Below the pieces are notes generated by a model. The model ran no database searches. It saw only the letters and a list, made by a program, of their open reading frames with translations, and was not told the DNA's origin. Shown here in pieces: positions 25,622 through 34,949 of a stretch of 64,000 nucleotides of DNA. The stretch is from positions 248,001 to 312,000 of the forward strand of contig CAWKKW010000002.1 of the NCBI GenBank assembly GCA_963850345.1, in the 5' to 3' direction. A program made the position numbers and the translations under genes. The first letter of the stretch is position 1; every line of letters starts with the position of its first letter. This stretch comes from CAWKKW01 sp963850345 (GTDB lineage Bacteria > Acidobacteriota > Terriglobia > Terriglobales > Acidobacteriaceae).

Positions 25622-27469
25622 TTCAGTGCTCCCTGATTTTTCCTTGATCCCAGTGAAGACGACAGGCGTAGAGGAGACAATTCCGCGGCCCTCCTCGACA
25701 GTTATAGACTGATTTACCTTGATGTTCTTGATGGAGTCCTTGTGACCACTAGGCCAGACAATATCCAACTTGACCGCTTCTACCTCATCCGGCTTGCCTA
25801 AGCCAAACGTCACAGGTAACTCGCTCTGGGAGAGATAACTGGAGCCACTCTTCACAAGGGCGAGCAGGTGAACTCCTTTGGCCGTTGTAAGTGTAATCTT
25901 AGCGCCTATGCCGTCTCGATTTGAGCGAGTGCCTACTGTTTTGACACGCAACATATCATTTTTATTGCCGTTCTCATTCCGCAGCAGCCGTGCCGGGCCG
26001 TGGTTAGACGTAATCACCAAATCGAGATCGCCGTCATTATCGATGTCTGCATAAGCTACGCCGCGCCCGACGACAGGTCGACGGAGAGAGGAGCCAAGCC
26101 GATCATTCATTGCCTCAAACTTGCCTTTACCTCGATTGTGAAAAATCTCTGCCGGCTCTTCGTATTTCAAGGTTGGTTGCAAGGCGCTGATGTCATCGGC
26201 CACGTGGCCGTTTGCGGCCACGATGTCCAACAACCCATCCAGGTCATAGTCGAAGAACAATGTGCCAAAAGTGAGAGATTTGAGCGACGGCTGTCCTACT
26301 CCAGATGCAAGGGAATCGTCACGAAACAAACCCGGGCCGTCATCGTGGTACAGCGCCAGTCCCTCGTTAGTGAAGTTTCCTACCACAAGCCCTTGACGAC
26401 CGGAGTGATCGTAGTCGCCGGAGTCTACGCCCATGCCCGCGCGTGTCGTGCCCGACTCCCCGTAAGCCACTCCCGAGGCGACTGCCTCATCGGTAAACGT
26501 GCCGTTGTGGTTATTGTGATAGAGCTTATTTGGCTGTGTGTCGTTTGCCACGAAGAGATCCATCCATCCGTCGCCATCGTAATCAAGCATCGCAATCCCG
26601 AGTGACTTACTCGTCGGATCATATAGGCCGGCCCGTTTTGTGACGTTCTCAAACACTCCATTCCCTAGATTGTGAAAGAGGGACGAGCTTTGTCCCTTAT
26701 AAGCCTCGGGAGTGCAGTAGGACTTATTGTTGCCGTCAAGCGAGCAGTACTGGTCCTTGTCGATTGACCAGTCCACGTAATGCGAAACGAACAGATCGAG
26801 CTTGCCATCATTGTCATAGTCGAACCAGATCGCGTTCGTCGCAAAGCCAGGATCGCTCAGGCCCGCTTTTGCCGTTACGTCTGAGAACTTGCCGGTCTTG
26901 AGGTTATGGAAGAGATGGTTCCCGCCCACACCGGTGATATACACATCATCGAAACCGTCATTGTCGAAGTCGCCCACGGCACATCCCATGCCATACATTT
27001 CTAAGTCGAGGCCCGCGCGCTTCGTTACATCAGTAAAGGTTCCATTCTTATTGTTGTGATAGAGGGCGGGGTAAGACTTGGACACCTTGTGCCCTGGCCA
27101 ATCCATTGAGTTCACGAACAGGATGTCTTGCCATCCGTCATTGTCGTAATCGATAAAGCACACGCCGCTGCCCATGGTCTCCGGCAGGTACTTTCTACCG
27201 AATGCACCGGTGTTGTGGCGAAACGTGATTCCCGATTGAGATGTAACATCGGCGAACACGATAGGTCCACTGGGGCGCGACTCAACAGGCGGGGACGTCG
27301 GCGCCGGGGTTGGCGACATCGGGGACTCGAGCGGCGACGCCGCCGATTGGTGGGCGTCATTGTGCGCAGTGTCTGTGCTGTTGCCTTCCGGAGTTGACCG
27401 CTTACATCCTACCGTCAGCGAACCCATGATCACCAACAACCAGAGAACTCGATACAGCATAAGTCGCAA
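25601..27469 (-). CDS. CRTAC1/ASPIC-UnbV FG-GAP repeat lipoprotein
   Basis: 622 aa. Lipoprotein signal with lipobox LTVGC (Cys22). A Ser/Thr/Pro-rich linker (about 25-70) leads to repeated FG-GAP/VCBS blades with Ca-binding DxDxDG motifs (FIDYDNDGWQD, AVGDFDNDGFDD, WFDYDNDGKLD, MLDYDGDGWMD, FFDYDLDGLLD, YADIDNDGDLD) forming a beta-propeller. The C-terminal ASPIC/UnbV domain (about 515-600) has TVGTRSNRDGIGAKITLTT and VTFGLGKPDEVEAVKLDIVWPSG. Last gene of the minus-strand quartet, 64 bp after the UnbU-like gene. Function of these propellers is not established; surface attachment or substrate binding is plausible. Confidence 0.88.
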   Translation of the reverse strand: MRLMLYRVLWLLVIMGSLTVGCKRSTPEGNSTDTAHNDAHQSAASPLESPMSPTPAPTSPPVESRPSGPIVFADVTSQSGITFRHNTGAFGRKYLPETMGSGVCFIDYDNDGWQDILFVNSMDWPGHKVSKSYPALYHNNKNGTFTDVTKRAGLDLEMYGMGCAVGDFDNDGFDDVYITGVGGNHLFHNLKTGKFSDVTAKAGLSDPGFATNAIWFDYDNDGKLDLFVSHYVDWSIDKDQYCSLDGNNKSYCTPEAYKGQSSSLFHNLGNGVFENVTKRAGLYDPTSKSLGIAMLDYDGDGWMDLFVANDTQPNKLYHNNHNGTFTDEAVASGVAYGESGTTRAGMGVDSGDYDHSGRQGLVVGNFTNEGLALYHDDGPGLFRDDSLASGVGQPSLKSLTFGTLFFDYDLDGLLDIVAANGHVADDISALQPTLKYEEPAEIFHNRGKGKFEAMNDRLGSSLRRPVVGRGVAYADIDNDGDLDLVITSNHGPARLLRNENGNKNDMLRVKTVGTRSNRDGIGAKITLTTAKGVHLLALVKSGSSYLSQSELPVTFGLGKPDEVEAVKLDIVWPSGHKDSIKNIKVNQSITVEEGRGIVSSTPVVFTGIKEKSGSTELRDASH

Positions 27470-27533
27470 CCTAGTACCCTCGTAACGGACGCATGCCGTA
27501 TTACTAACTATTGCTTTGAGATGGGTTCGACCA

Positions 27534-28391
27534 CTAAGCCATAGCGGTTATGAGTCTTCGGCGGCGCGAGTTTATCCATTCTTCGGCGAACGTAGCGATC
27601 GGACCCACCATAAACAGAGCGTAAAACGGCGCGTATACCACCTGGTCTAAGCGAAGGATCATCTCCACCAGAGCCACACAGAACGCGACAATGCACTGTC
27701 CAGTTTTACTGCGGACCGTCGTCTTCGGATCAGTAATCATGAAGAAGATAAACAGTTGATATTCGGGGCCAGTGATTGGGGCGATCTCGGATTGCCAGGG
27801 ATTACCAGTCATCCACGCCCTCAGCAAAGCGAAGGCAAGGAATGAAACAACATATGTTCCCGTAATGTGAAAGCGTCGAAGCCTCCAGATGATGACCGAG
27901 CCCAATATCCAGATCACAACCATCGGCATGAGGTAGTTACCCCACTGAATACTGAGACTCGCAACGGTGTCGCCGGCGAGAAACAGCAACACAGAGATCC
28001 CGAAGTTGGAGGGATTCCATATGTGCCGGCCCTTGTATCGCAGCACGTATTTGGAGGTGATCGAGATGAGGCTACACAAAGCGAAGGGCCAGAATGCAGG
28101 GGAGCGTACCAAGATCCCAACACTAATTCCCGTGATATAAGCGCTGGCCACATTCGGCCACTTACCCAGAAAGATCCGGCTGAGGATAACTTCAGCCGCG
28201 ATACTTACGCCGATGGCAAGCAGTGTCTTCTGGTAGCTTTCGAGAATTCCGTAGGAGAGATGGCCGACCAACAAGATGCAAGTAATGAAAACGGGTGGTA
28301 CATACCGATTGTCGAGACTCAGGTATCTCCGCCAGCCTGCAGGCGAGGCGTTGAGAGCGACACGATCGGGCGAAGCAACCTGCTGGCTCAT
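27534..28391 (-). CDS. UnbU-like/RnfD-NqrB-related membrane protein
   Basis: 285 aa with about 8-9 hydrophobic segments. The sequences KGRHIWNPSNFGI and IFFMITDPKTTVRSKTGQ match the RnfD/NqrB-type fold and the enediyne-cluster protein UnbU. RnfD and NqrB carry covalent FMN on a Thr; I could not identify that Thr context with certainty here. It overlaps the upstream CRTAC gene by 4 bp, so it is coupled to UnbV-type proteins, as UnbU and UnbV are neighbours in enediyne clusters. No other Rnf or Nqr subunit is present. A membrane redox or transport role is inferred. Confidence 0.75.
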   Translation of the reverse strand: MSQQVASPDRVALNASPAGWRRYLSLDNRYVPPVFITCILLVGHLSYGILESYQKTLLAIGVSIAAEVILSRIFLGKWPNVASAYITGISVGILVRSPAFWPFALCSLISITSKYVLRYKGRHIWNPSNFGISVLLFLAGDTVASLSIQWGNYLMPMVVIWILGSVIIWRLRRFHITGTYVVSFLAFALLRAWMTGNPWQSEIAPITGPEYQLFIFFMITDPKTTVRSKTGQCIVAFCVALVEMILRLDQVVYAPFYALFMVGPIATFAEEWINSRRRRLITAMA

Positions 28392-30184
28392 TGTTCCTCT
28401 TTGATCTTATAAATTTGATCGACGACGGGCTTTTGCAGTGTCTGTACCGTGCCGGAAGGCCAGCGAACGACGGCTCTTTCTATCTGGGGATCTTGTCCAA
28501 GTCCAAAATGCAGGCGTCTCTCATTTTGGGCAGAGAATCCGCCTCCGCCAGATACCTGCTGGATCTGCTGCTGTCCATTCCAATAGAGAGTTACTTGCGC
28601 GCCAATCGCACTCCGATTACTTTTCGTGCCTTCTAGCAGAAATTCGATCCACTTATTGTTCGGAGTTACCATGTTCTTGTATAGCAGCAAAGGGCCTCTC
28701 TGATTTGCCACCACAACATCGAGCACACCTCGGTTCCACAGGTCTGCCAGCGCTACCGCGCGCCCATCGTAGGTATCTGTCACTCCAACACCCTGAGCTA
28801 CGTCGACGAATTTGCCAGCACCATCGTTCAGCCACACACGCTTCTGCTGATAGCCCGAGAGACTTCGATTTGCCATCGCAGGCCAGTTTCGAGCATCTCC
28901 AATAATAGTGCTGTTTCCACCGGCAACCCTCGAAAAGTCATACCAATAGCTGCGGTTTCGATCCAATGAAACATAGCCATTCGTCAGATATAGGTCCAGG
29001 GTTCCGTCGTTGTTCAGGTCCCCAAACTGTGCGCCGAAGCTCCAGCCCCCGAGCTCTACGCCAAGATCGCGGGCCAGGTTCTCGAAGCTGATCGGTGCTC
29101 CTGGTTTAGCCTCTTTCGGTACCCATAAGTTATTGCCCTGTATCAGCACGCCTTCTTCTGAAATATTCGAAACATATACTGAATACCTGCCCTGGTTCAA
29201 AATATCACCGAAGGCCACGTTCATGCCGCTCTTCGGAGCAAAGCCAACTCCCGTCTGCTCTCCTGATTCATGAAACTGTTTTCCATCATTCAGATAGAGC
29301 TCTGAAACGCCGTAGTCATTCGCTACGAATAAGTCCGGATGTCCAGTGCCGCGAAGATCTGCAGCGGCAGCCGCCAAAGTCCAACGCCGGCTATTGATGC
29401 CGAGCCTTTCACTTACTTCTTCAAACTTGCCATTTCCCAAGTTGTGGAACAGATACTTGCGGCCGCCGTTCTTCGCATACTCGAAGCTATCCGGCATAAT
29501 CCTGGTGGTGGATAGGTGCCACAGATTCAAGTTCTCGGCGTAATACCCTCCGATGAACAGATCTAGAAGTCCATCGCCGTCATAGTCAAACCAAACCGCA
29601 GAATTCGCATTGATCCACTTAGGTAGTCCAGCCTGTTCTGTAACTCGTGTGAACCCATGTCCACCATCGTTATGGAAAAGCTCGGGTTGGCCCCACTTGA
29701 AGAGCAGCAGGTCTTCGAAGCCGTCGTTGTCGTAATCGCCCCACACCGCGCCCATCGATACGCCAGTACCCGCCTGGTTCAGGTCTGCGATACCAAGCTC
29801 TCCAGCCACATCCTTGAAGGTGCCGTCATGCTCGTTGTGGTAGAGACAGTTCTTACTACCCTCGGCGCTGTTCGTCACGTAGATATCTGGCCAACCATCG
29901 CGGTCGTAGTCTACGATCGAAACGGATGCACCCATGGACGCGACTTGCGGCATGATGCCGTCCAGTTTTGGGTCCAGTTGCGGTGCCCGGTGAACGAAAT
30001 TGATTCCTGCGGCTTTCGACACTTCTGTCAGATAGAACCCGTGTCGCGTAAGCGCGGCGCTAGATTCAAGTCGTTCCTTCTCTGCGTTGCGGCGTGCGGA
30101 AATCTTGCGGATCGCCATGGGCGTTGCCAGCAGCGCAACGAAAAACACGAAAAGTATCGCTTGGGCAACCGGGCGGCGTTTCAT
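28388..30184 (-). CDS. CRTAC1/ASPIC-UnbV FG-GAP repeat protein, membrane-anchored or secreted
   Basis: 598 aa. An N-terminal hydrophobic segment (AILFVFFVALLATPMAI, 9-25) has no lipobox, suggesting an uncleaved anchor or signal peptide. FG-GAP/VCBS repeats with DYDRDGWPD, DYDNDGFED, DYDGDGLLD and DLNNDGTLD run from about 85 to 490. The ASPIC/UnbV domain closes the protein (NRSAIGAQVTLYWNGQQQIQQVSGGGGFSAQNERRLHFGLG ... VVRWPSGTVQTL). It overlaps by 4 bp the gene before it (30184/30181) and the gene after it (28391/28388), so the three are translationally coupled. Confidence 0.88.
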   Translation of the reverse strand: MKRRPVAQAILFVFFVALLATPMAIRKISARRNAEKERLESSAALTRHGFYLTEVSKAAGINFVHRAPQLDPKLDGIMPQVASMGASVSIVDYDRDGWPDIYVTNSAEGSKNCLYHNEHDGTFKDVAGELGIADLNQAGTGVSMGAVWGDYDNDGFEDLLLFKWGQPELFHNDGGHGFTRVTEQAGLPKWINANSAVWFDYDGDGLLDLFIGGYYAENLNLWHLSTTRIMPDSFEYAKNGGRKYLFHNLGNGKFEEVSERLGINSRRWTLAAAAADLRGTGHPDLFVANDYGVSELYLNDGKQFHESGEQTGVGFAPKSGMNVAFGDILNQGRYSVYVSNISEEGVLIQGNNLWVPKEAKPGAPISFENLARDLGVELGGWSFGAQFGDLNNDGTLDLYLTNGYVSLDRNRSYWYDFSRVAGGNSTIIGDARNWPAMANRSLSGYQQKRVWLNDGAGKFVDVAQGVGVTDTYDGRAVALADLWNRGVLDVVVANQRGPLLLYKNMVTPNNKWIEFLLEGTKSNRSAIGAQVTLYWNGQQQIQQVSGGGGFSAQNERRLHFGLGQDPQIERAVVRWPSGTVQTLQKPVVDQIYKIKEEQ

Positions 30185-33100
30185 GGAAGGACCTCAGTCC
30201 TGAGAGCCTTTGCGAATACCTCAGGCGTAATGTAGCGCGTGTGGTAAATCTGCCAATCTTCCGGATGATGTCGGTATACCCACTCGTCTTCGAGTCTCCC
30301 CGGCGCTGTGTCGTAGTTCTTCTTGGCATGGTAGGGAAGCGGCAGGATGGTTTGGGAGTTAGTAGAGTTATAGTCGCCATCCTTGATCCAGCCATCCCCG
30401 GCGATCACGTAGTCTCGAACCCAACCTGAGGGCGGTTGCGGCCGTGCGGGGAAGCGCAGAGCCAATTCATCTCCAGCATTCATGATGACGTAACGATCGT
30501 CGATGCCTGCGAGCAGTTCGCGCACGTCACCATATCGCGTGTAGAAGCCACTGAGGTCGCGCCACCGCTGGCTCGTTCCAGCTAGATGCTCATACTCCGG
30601 TATCTCCGGCGAGGATATGTTAGCTTGATCAATCTTTGAGAACCCTCGATAGCGTAGATCCGCGGCCGCAGGATCTATCTTGGTAATGTTCAATGGAGTA
30701 TCTGGCGCTCCCTGGGCCCACTCGATCGAATCCCAATACACCTCCAGGTTGGTTCTCAGCCGTAGCTTGTGCGGCGCTCCAGGCCGGAACACTCCGCTGA
30801 TGTCGATCAGACATATCTTCTTGCGCCCGGCAGGGAAGCCCAAGTTCGGCTTCGCAATTACCCACTTGCCATGTTGGTCAAGTACTTCAAGACTTAGAGG
30901 TCGGGGAGCCTCATAGTGGCCTTGGCCTATGGCCACATTGATGGAAGAATCCGACGGATGCAACCATCCTTTCGCGATGAGATAGAGCGGGCCGCCGGCA
31001 GGCACATCATCGCCCAAGTTCAGTTCTACATAGTGATCCCGTGTAATTCCCTGGTACTGCCCTCGTCCAAACGTATCGAGATACCGGCCATCGAGATCGC
31101 GAACGACTGCGGTCACGTCCTCTCCACGGTCATCAGAGGCCCCCGCTAATTTGTGGATGGTTCCGACCGCGATCACGTGAGGCTTGGCCGCTGGTACGAT
31201 GAAGCGTTCATCGGTGAAGATCTCGGTGCCTACCGGATGATCCACCGCGAGCAGTTTCAAGTAGTCGTAGTAATAGGTCTCCCAGAGCTCACCGGTAATT
31301 CGCAAGTCATAGTAACCGTCGCGAGGAACGAGTTCGTCGCGTCCGATCTTGTACCACTCTTCGGTTGCAGCGATATCTGCGCTGCCAATTGCGTTGATAC
31401 GTAGGCCAATCGCCGAGCCCCATGGAACGGCGTCCTTCACGAACTGCATCTCTCTGCCGTTGTATGCAAACAGGAATGGGCAAGACCCCTTCAATCGCTG
31501 TTCGGTTACTACTGACTGATCGCCCTTCAGCGCAAACTCGGCGCGAACGCTGCCATTTGGCCAAAGAATTCGTGCTACATCCACGCCTGTATGTTCCCCG
31601 AGGCCAAAGTGAACTTGCGGCCCCGTGATGGGAACCAGCTGCACCAGCAGCCCCGAACGAATCTCGATCTCGCCACCTACCCCGAATGAATTGATACGCT
31701 GATCGCCCACAGCCTGCTTCGCGCGCGGGCGAATCACCTGCCAGTGATACTGCTTCGATCCGCGAGGCACACCCAGCACAGCTTGCCCATCCGCAGAGAG
31801 TCCCAGCAGATTCAGGCTGCCGTTCCCGTTTGTATCCGCCGCGTCTAGAACTCGCGTTGCGGCATCCACTGGTTTCGGCGCCTCAAACTTCCCTTGTTCA
31901 TCGCCCAGCCACAGCAGCGCTCCGTCTGCTCCTGATCCGCCGACTTTGCCGAGCAGCAGGTCAATCGCTCCGTTGTTATCGAAGTCTCCGGCGTGCAGTC
32001 GCACCTCTCCCGCCAAGCGATATGTTGCGTCCGGCACCCGAGCCACTTCATTTGCCTGCCAGCTCGCATGTTCCCCTTCGGACTCTGACAACCGAGTTAC
32101 ACTTCCATTTGCCTGAATTAGGATAAGACTTAGACCGCCTTGGCCCAGATCTGCGGTGGTTACAGCTTTGATCCTGACTAATTCAGGAAGCTTGATCTCT
32201 GTGAACTTACCCAGCCGCTCGTTTTCAAACACCCGTAGCCGCCCGGAAGCATCGATCATGGTCGCATCCGGATTGCCGTCGCTGTTCAGGTCTGCCCATA
32301 CGAATTGGCTCACTCCGGAGACACCTTGGAAGGGTGTGATCGGGGTAAATGTTCCGTCACCATTGTTCCTGAGCACCGTCGGCATCCCAGATTCGGTGCC
32401 GAGCACGATGTCAAGATCCCCATCGGCTTCGATGTCTACGGACCAGGCCCCAGAGTAATGACCACTTACGATCGACTTAGGCAGCTTTGTAAGTGCAGTT
32501 ATGTCGGAAAAACGATCCGGGCTATCTTGGCGGAAAAATCGTACTCCGCCATCTCCTGCCAAAACCAGATCCGTTTTGAAGTCGTAGTTGAAGTCAACGG
32601 CCAACACTCCGTCTGGCTGAGGAGGCCGATTTTTGCTGCCGCCCGGGAAGGGAAGTGTCGCCCCAGAGGAGAGATGCACTGTCGATCCGTTTGCCTTCGC
32701 AACGACCGGGTTTCCGGTGCCGCTCAACGAAATGGCCCCTATCCAATCCCAGGTCGCGGCGCCCTCCTTCGCAATCGGCTGAGGCGAGTAGGTCAATGCT
32801 GTATCCGGTGCCGCTGGTGTCATCGGTGGAGTGGGTAGCCGAAGAAAATGAGTGAACGGCTTTGCCTCTTCGCCTGGCGGCGGCTTGATTGCGGCGAGGC
32901 TCTGGCGGAACGCGGGTAGCCGCATCAGGACATTCCGCAAGTACGTGGTCCGCAATGCCGCCGCACGGGGGTCAGCGCCATTGGCTGCGGTCCGCAGAGC
33001 AGCAAGCTGCTGTTGCACCTCAGCAGGCCACGCCTGCGAACGTGCATCCACTCGTGAGATTGCCTGCCTCAGGACCACGACGTCGCCACGCTTCGCGGCG

Positions 33101-33750
33101 ACTCGCGCCAGTTCCAACTGTGCCGGGATATTCTCCGGCTGCATAGCTACAATCTGCTGCATCAGCTTTTCGAACTCGGCCTCACTGCCCGCATCGCCCT
33201 GTCGCTCCAACTCTTCTGCGAGTTGATAGGCCGCAATCAAGTTGCTGGAGTTATACCCGAGCGCTTTGTGGTAATCGGCGATCGCCTCAGCCGCATGGCC
33301 GCGCCCACTCTCGACCAACCCCATGAGGTAGTAAAGATTGTCGTTCTCGGGGGCGAGCTTTCGTGCCTGCTCCAAGCGCTCGGCTGCCGCATCATAGTTG
33401 CGTTGGCGCAGCGCCAAAATTCCCCAATCACCCCATCCCGCCGGTTCGCCTGCAGCCATCTGGGTGGACTTGGCAAGTTCACTATCCGCCCGAACGTCGT
33501 CTCCGACTTGCAGGGCCGCTAGTCCCGTGTAAAACACCGAGACGAAGTGGGCGTACGCGGGCGTCGACACTCCCGGAAGCTGGCTGCTTTGATGGCAACC
33601 GGTCAGCAGCCAGACGCTGATGCAAGCCAGAGCGGAATAGGCTCTCCCGCGAAACGGCGCAGACGCTGCGTACTTTCTGTTCTGATTACAGGCCAACACA
33701 GATTCTTTCGAGCAAGCGATCGCACATCCTGCATGTTTCAGTGAATTCAT
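30181..33750 (-). CDS. TPR / FG-GAP / ASPIC-UnbV multidomain lipoprotein with unknown C-terminal domain
   Basis: 1189 aa. Lipobox LLTGC at about 48-52 after an unusually long, Arg-containing N-terminal region. TPR repeats span about 75-300 (GWGDWGILALRQRNYDAAAERLEQARKLAPENDNLYYLMGLVESGRGHAAEAI). FG-GAP blades (about 370-640) contain DFNYDFKTD, DIEADGDLD, DLNSDGNPD and DFDNNGAID. The UnbV-like domain (about 665-745) ends LGEHTGVDVARILWPNGSV. A further 440-residue domain (SCPFLFAYNGREMQFVKD ... to the end) holds many Trp and Tyr and is not recognised. First gene of the quartet, probably outer-membrane or periplasmic. It could be the scaffold or receptor of the system. Confidence 0.85.
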   Translation of the reverse strand: MNSLKHAGCAIACSKESVLACNQNRKYAASAPFRGRAYSALACISVWLLTGCHQSSQLPGVSTPAYAHFVSVFYTGLAALQVGDDVRADSELAKSTQMAAGEPAGWGDWGILALRQRNYDAAAERLEQARKLAPENDNLYYLMGLVESGRGHAAEAIADYHKALGYNSSNLIAAYQLAEELERQGDAGSEAEFEKLMQQIVAMQPENIPAQLELARVAAKRGDVVVLRQAISRVDARSQAWPAEVQQQLAALRTAANGADPRAAALRTTYLRNVLMRLPAFRQSLAAIKPPPGEEAKPFTHFLRLPTPPMTPAAPDTALTYSPQPIAKEGAATWDWIGAISLSGTGNPVVAKANGSTVHLSSGATLPFPGGSKNRPPQPDGVLAVDFNYDFKTDLVLAGDGGVRFFRQDSPDRFSDITALTKLPKSIVSGHYSGAWSVDIEADGDLDIVLGTESGMPTVLRNNGDGTFTPITPFQGVSGVSQFVWADLNSDGNPDATMIDASGRLRVFENERLGKFTEIKLPELVRIKAVTTADLGQGGLSLILIQANGSVTRLSESEGEHASWQANEVARVPDATYRLAGEVRLHAGDFDNNGAIDLLLGKVGGSGADGALLWLGDEQGKFEAPKPVDAATRVLDAADTNGNGSLNLLGLSADGQAVLGVPRGSKQYHWQVIRPRAKQAVGDQRINSFGVGGEIEIRSGLLVQLVPITGPQVHFGLGEHTGVDVARILWPNGSVRAEFALKGDQSVVTEQRLKGSCPFLFAYNGREMQFVKDAVPWGSAIGLRINAIGSADIAATEEWYKIGRDELVPRDGYYDLRITGELWETYYYDYLKLLAVDHPVGTEIFTDERFIVPAAKPHVIAVGTIHKLAGASDDRGEDVTAVVRDLDGRYLDTFGRGQYQGITRDHYVELNLGDDVPAGGPLYLIAKGWLHPSDSSINVAIGQGHYEAPRPLSLEVLDQHGKWVIAKPNLGFPAGRKKICLIDISGVFRPGAPHKLRLRTNLEVYWDSIEWAQGAPDTPLNITKIDPAAADLRYRGFSKIDQANISSPEIPEYEHLAGTSQRWRDLSGFYTRYGDVRELLAGIDDRYVIMNAGDELALRFPARPQPPSGWVRDYVIAGDGWIKDGDYNSTNSQTILPLPYHAKKNYDTAPGRLEDEWVYRHHPEDWQIYHTRYITPEVFAKALRTEVLP

Positions 33751-34069
33751 CGAAGATTCTAAACGCCTGGGCAGCCCGTTCGCGCATGCGGCGGCAACAA
33801 GTTCCTTACTTCAACCTCGCACGAAATCTCCGCATCCGGGTCCTCATTCGCGCGATGCCTTCAGTGCCCGCGCCGACACAGAGAACTGGTCCAAAGCAAT
33901 TCGACTGTAAAGGAAGCAGCCCGTGATTGTCACAGTACTGGGGGTGGAGCCAAATCCCAGACTTTTGGTGGAGGTCGATCCCTCGCCCTTCGGGAGCCCA
34001 GGCTTATTCAGCAGTGCGTTCGGCGGTCAGGCGGTTCAGCGGGTGTGATAAATTGAAGTGAATCCGTGA
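33751..34069. other. Intergenic region between UnbV operon and tRNA-Ser
   Basis: About 320 bp upstream of the divergent UnbV operon and of the tRNA. It should hold both promoters. No gene, hairpin or convincing promoter boxes were identified. Confidence 0.35.
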
Positions 34070-34157
34070 GGAGAGATGGCCGAGTGGCTGAAGGCGCACG
34101 CTTGGAAAGCGTGTTTACCGCAAGGTAACGTGGGTTCGAATCCCACTCTCTCCGCCA
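34070..34157 (+). tRNA. tRNA-Ser (anticodon GGA)
   Basis: 88 nt with encoded CCA end. The acceptor stem GGAGAGA pairs with TCTCTCC, followed by discriminator G and CCA (34155-34157). The anticodon stem CACGC/GCGTG frames the loop TTGGAAA with anticodon GGA at 34104-34106. A long variable arm (TTTACCGCAAGGTAAC) and the T-loop GGTTCGAATCC confirm a class II serine tRNA. A decayed integrase gene follows, marking this tRNA as a past integration site. Confidence 0.96.
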
Positions 34158-34291
34158 CTAGCATCTAACTCATTCAGAATGAGTCTTTGGACAAGCTTGT
34201 TACAAATTGTGTGACACTTTTCGCGGCCTTCCGATCAAGATTAGCGATGTTCGCTCCTTCTCGTGGCTATTGACCCGAAGAGGAGCAACAG

Positions 34292-34949
34292 GTGAAAGAG
34301 CCAAAGGTACGTCTTTACATCCGCGTGCGTCGGTCTGACAAACGCTACTTCTTCGCTGCACCCATCTGGAATAAAAACCACACTCTCCGCGGGATATGCG
34401 TCCATCCGTGGCCAGCCTGAGCACCATCCTGAGGGAATTTACTACTTCAGGTTCGCTCGCCAAGGCAAGCGGGGCTCGCATCCGGTGGGTCAAGACCCTG
34501 ACCAAGCCCTCGCACCACTTCGCCGACAAGAGCACGATATGCAATCGATGGCCCTCGGGGGCGTCCTGCCTGAGCCCTCCGCAGACACCCGTCTCAGTGT
34601 GCCGATCTCAGTCGCTGTCGAGACCTACCTGTCGGAAGTGCGCCGATTCCGCGCGAGGAAGACGATGGCCGCCTGTGAACACATGTTGCGTCTGTTTGCT
34701 GAACTCTGTCCAAAAAAGCCCATTCAGGCGATCAGCCGTCACGATCTCCTAGACCCTATGAGCGCTCTGAAAGGGCGTGATCTCAGTCCGCGGACAATTC
34801 ACAACCACATCGCCCGGATCAATACACTGCTGCGTTCCTATAAGGTGACTGGACTCCTCTCCGCAGCGACAAGCCAACCTACGACGAGAAAGCACCTGAC
34901 GCATACAACGCTGATCAACTTCGAGTGCTGTTAGGAGTAGGGATAGTCT
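34292..34949 (+). pseudogene. Tyrosine recombinase (integrase) N-terminal remnant
   Basis: Several frames add up to the N-terminal half of a tyrosine integrase. The pieces are KVRLYIRVRRSDKRYFFAAPIWNKN (from GTG 34292), then after a frame change EHHPEGIYYFRFARQGKRGSHPVGQDPDQALA. The SAM-like core-binding domain follows (VAVETYLSEVRRFRARKTMAACEHMLRLF ... ISRHDLLDPMSALKGRDLSPRTIHNHIARINTLLR), and a last shift gives KPTYDEKAPDAYNADQLRVLL. The catalytic domain with the R-HxxR-Y residues is absent. At least three frameshifts and the missing half make it dead. It begins about 135 bp after tRNA-Ser, as expected of an element integrated at the tRNA 3' end. Confidence 0.75.

Noticed and set aside
27534..28391. 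Rnf or Nqr respiratory complex
   Set aside because: Only a D/B-like subunit is present; no other subunits flank it.
21742..33750. Enediyne biosynthetic cluster
   Set aside because: UnbU- and UnbV-like proteins are present, but there is no PKSE, thioesterase or other warhead gene in the window.
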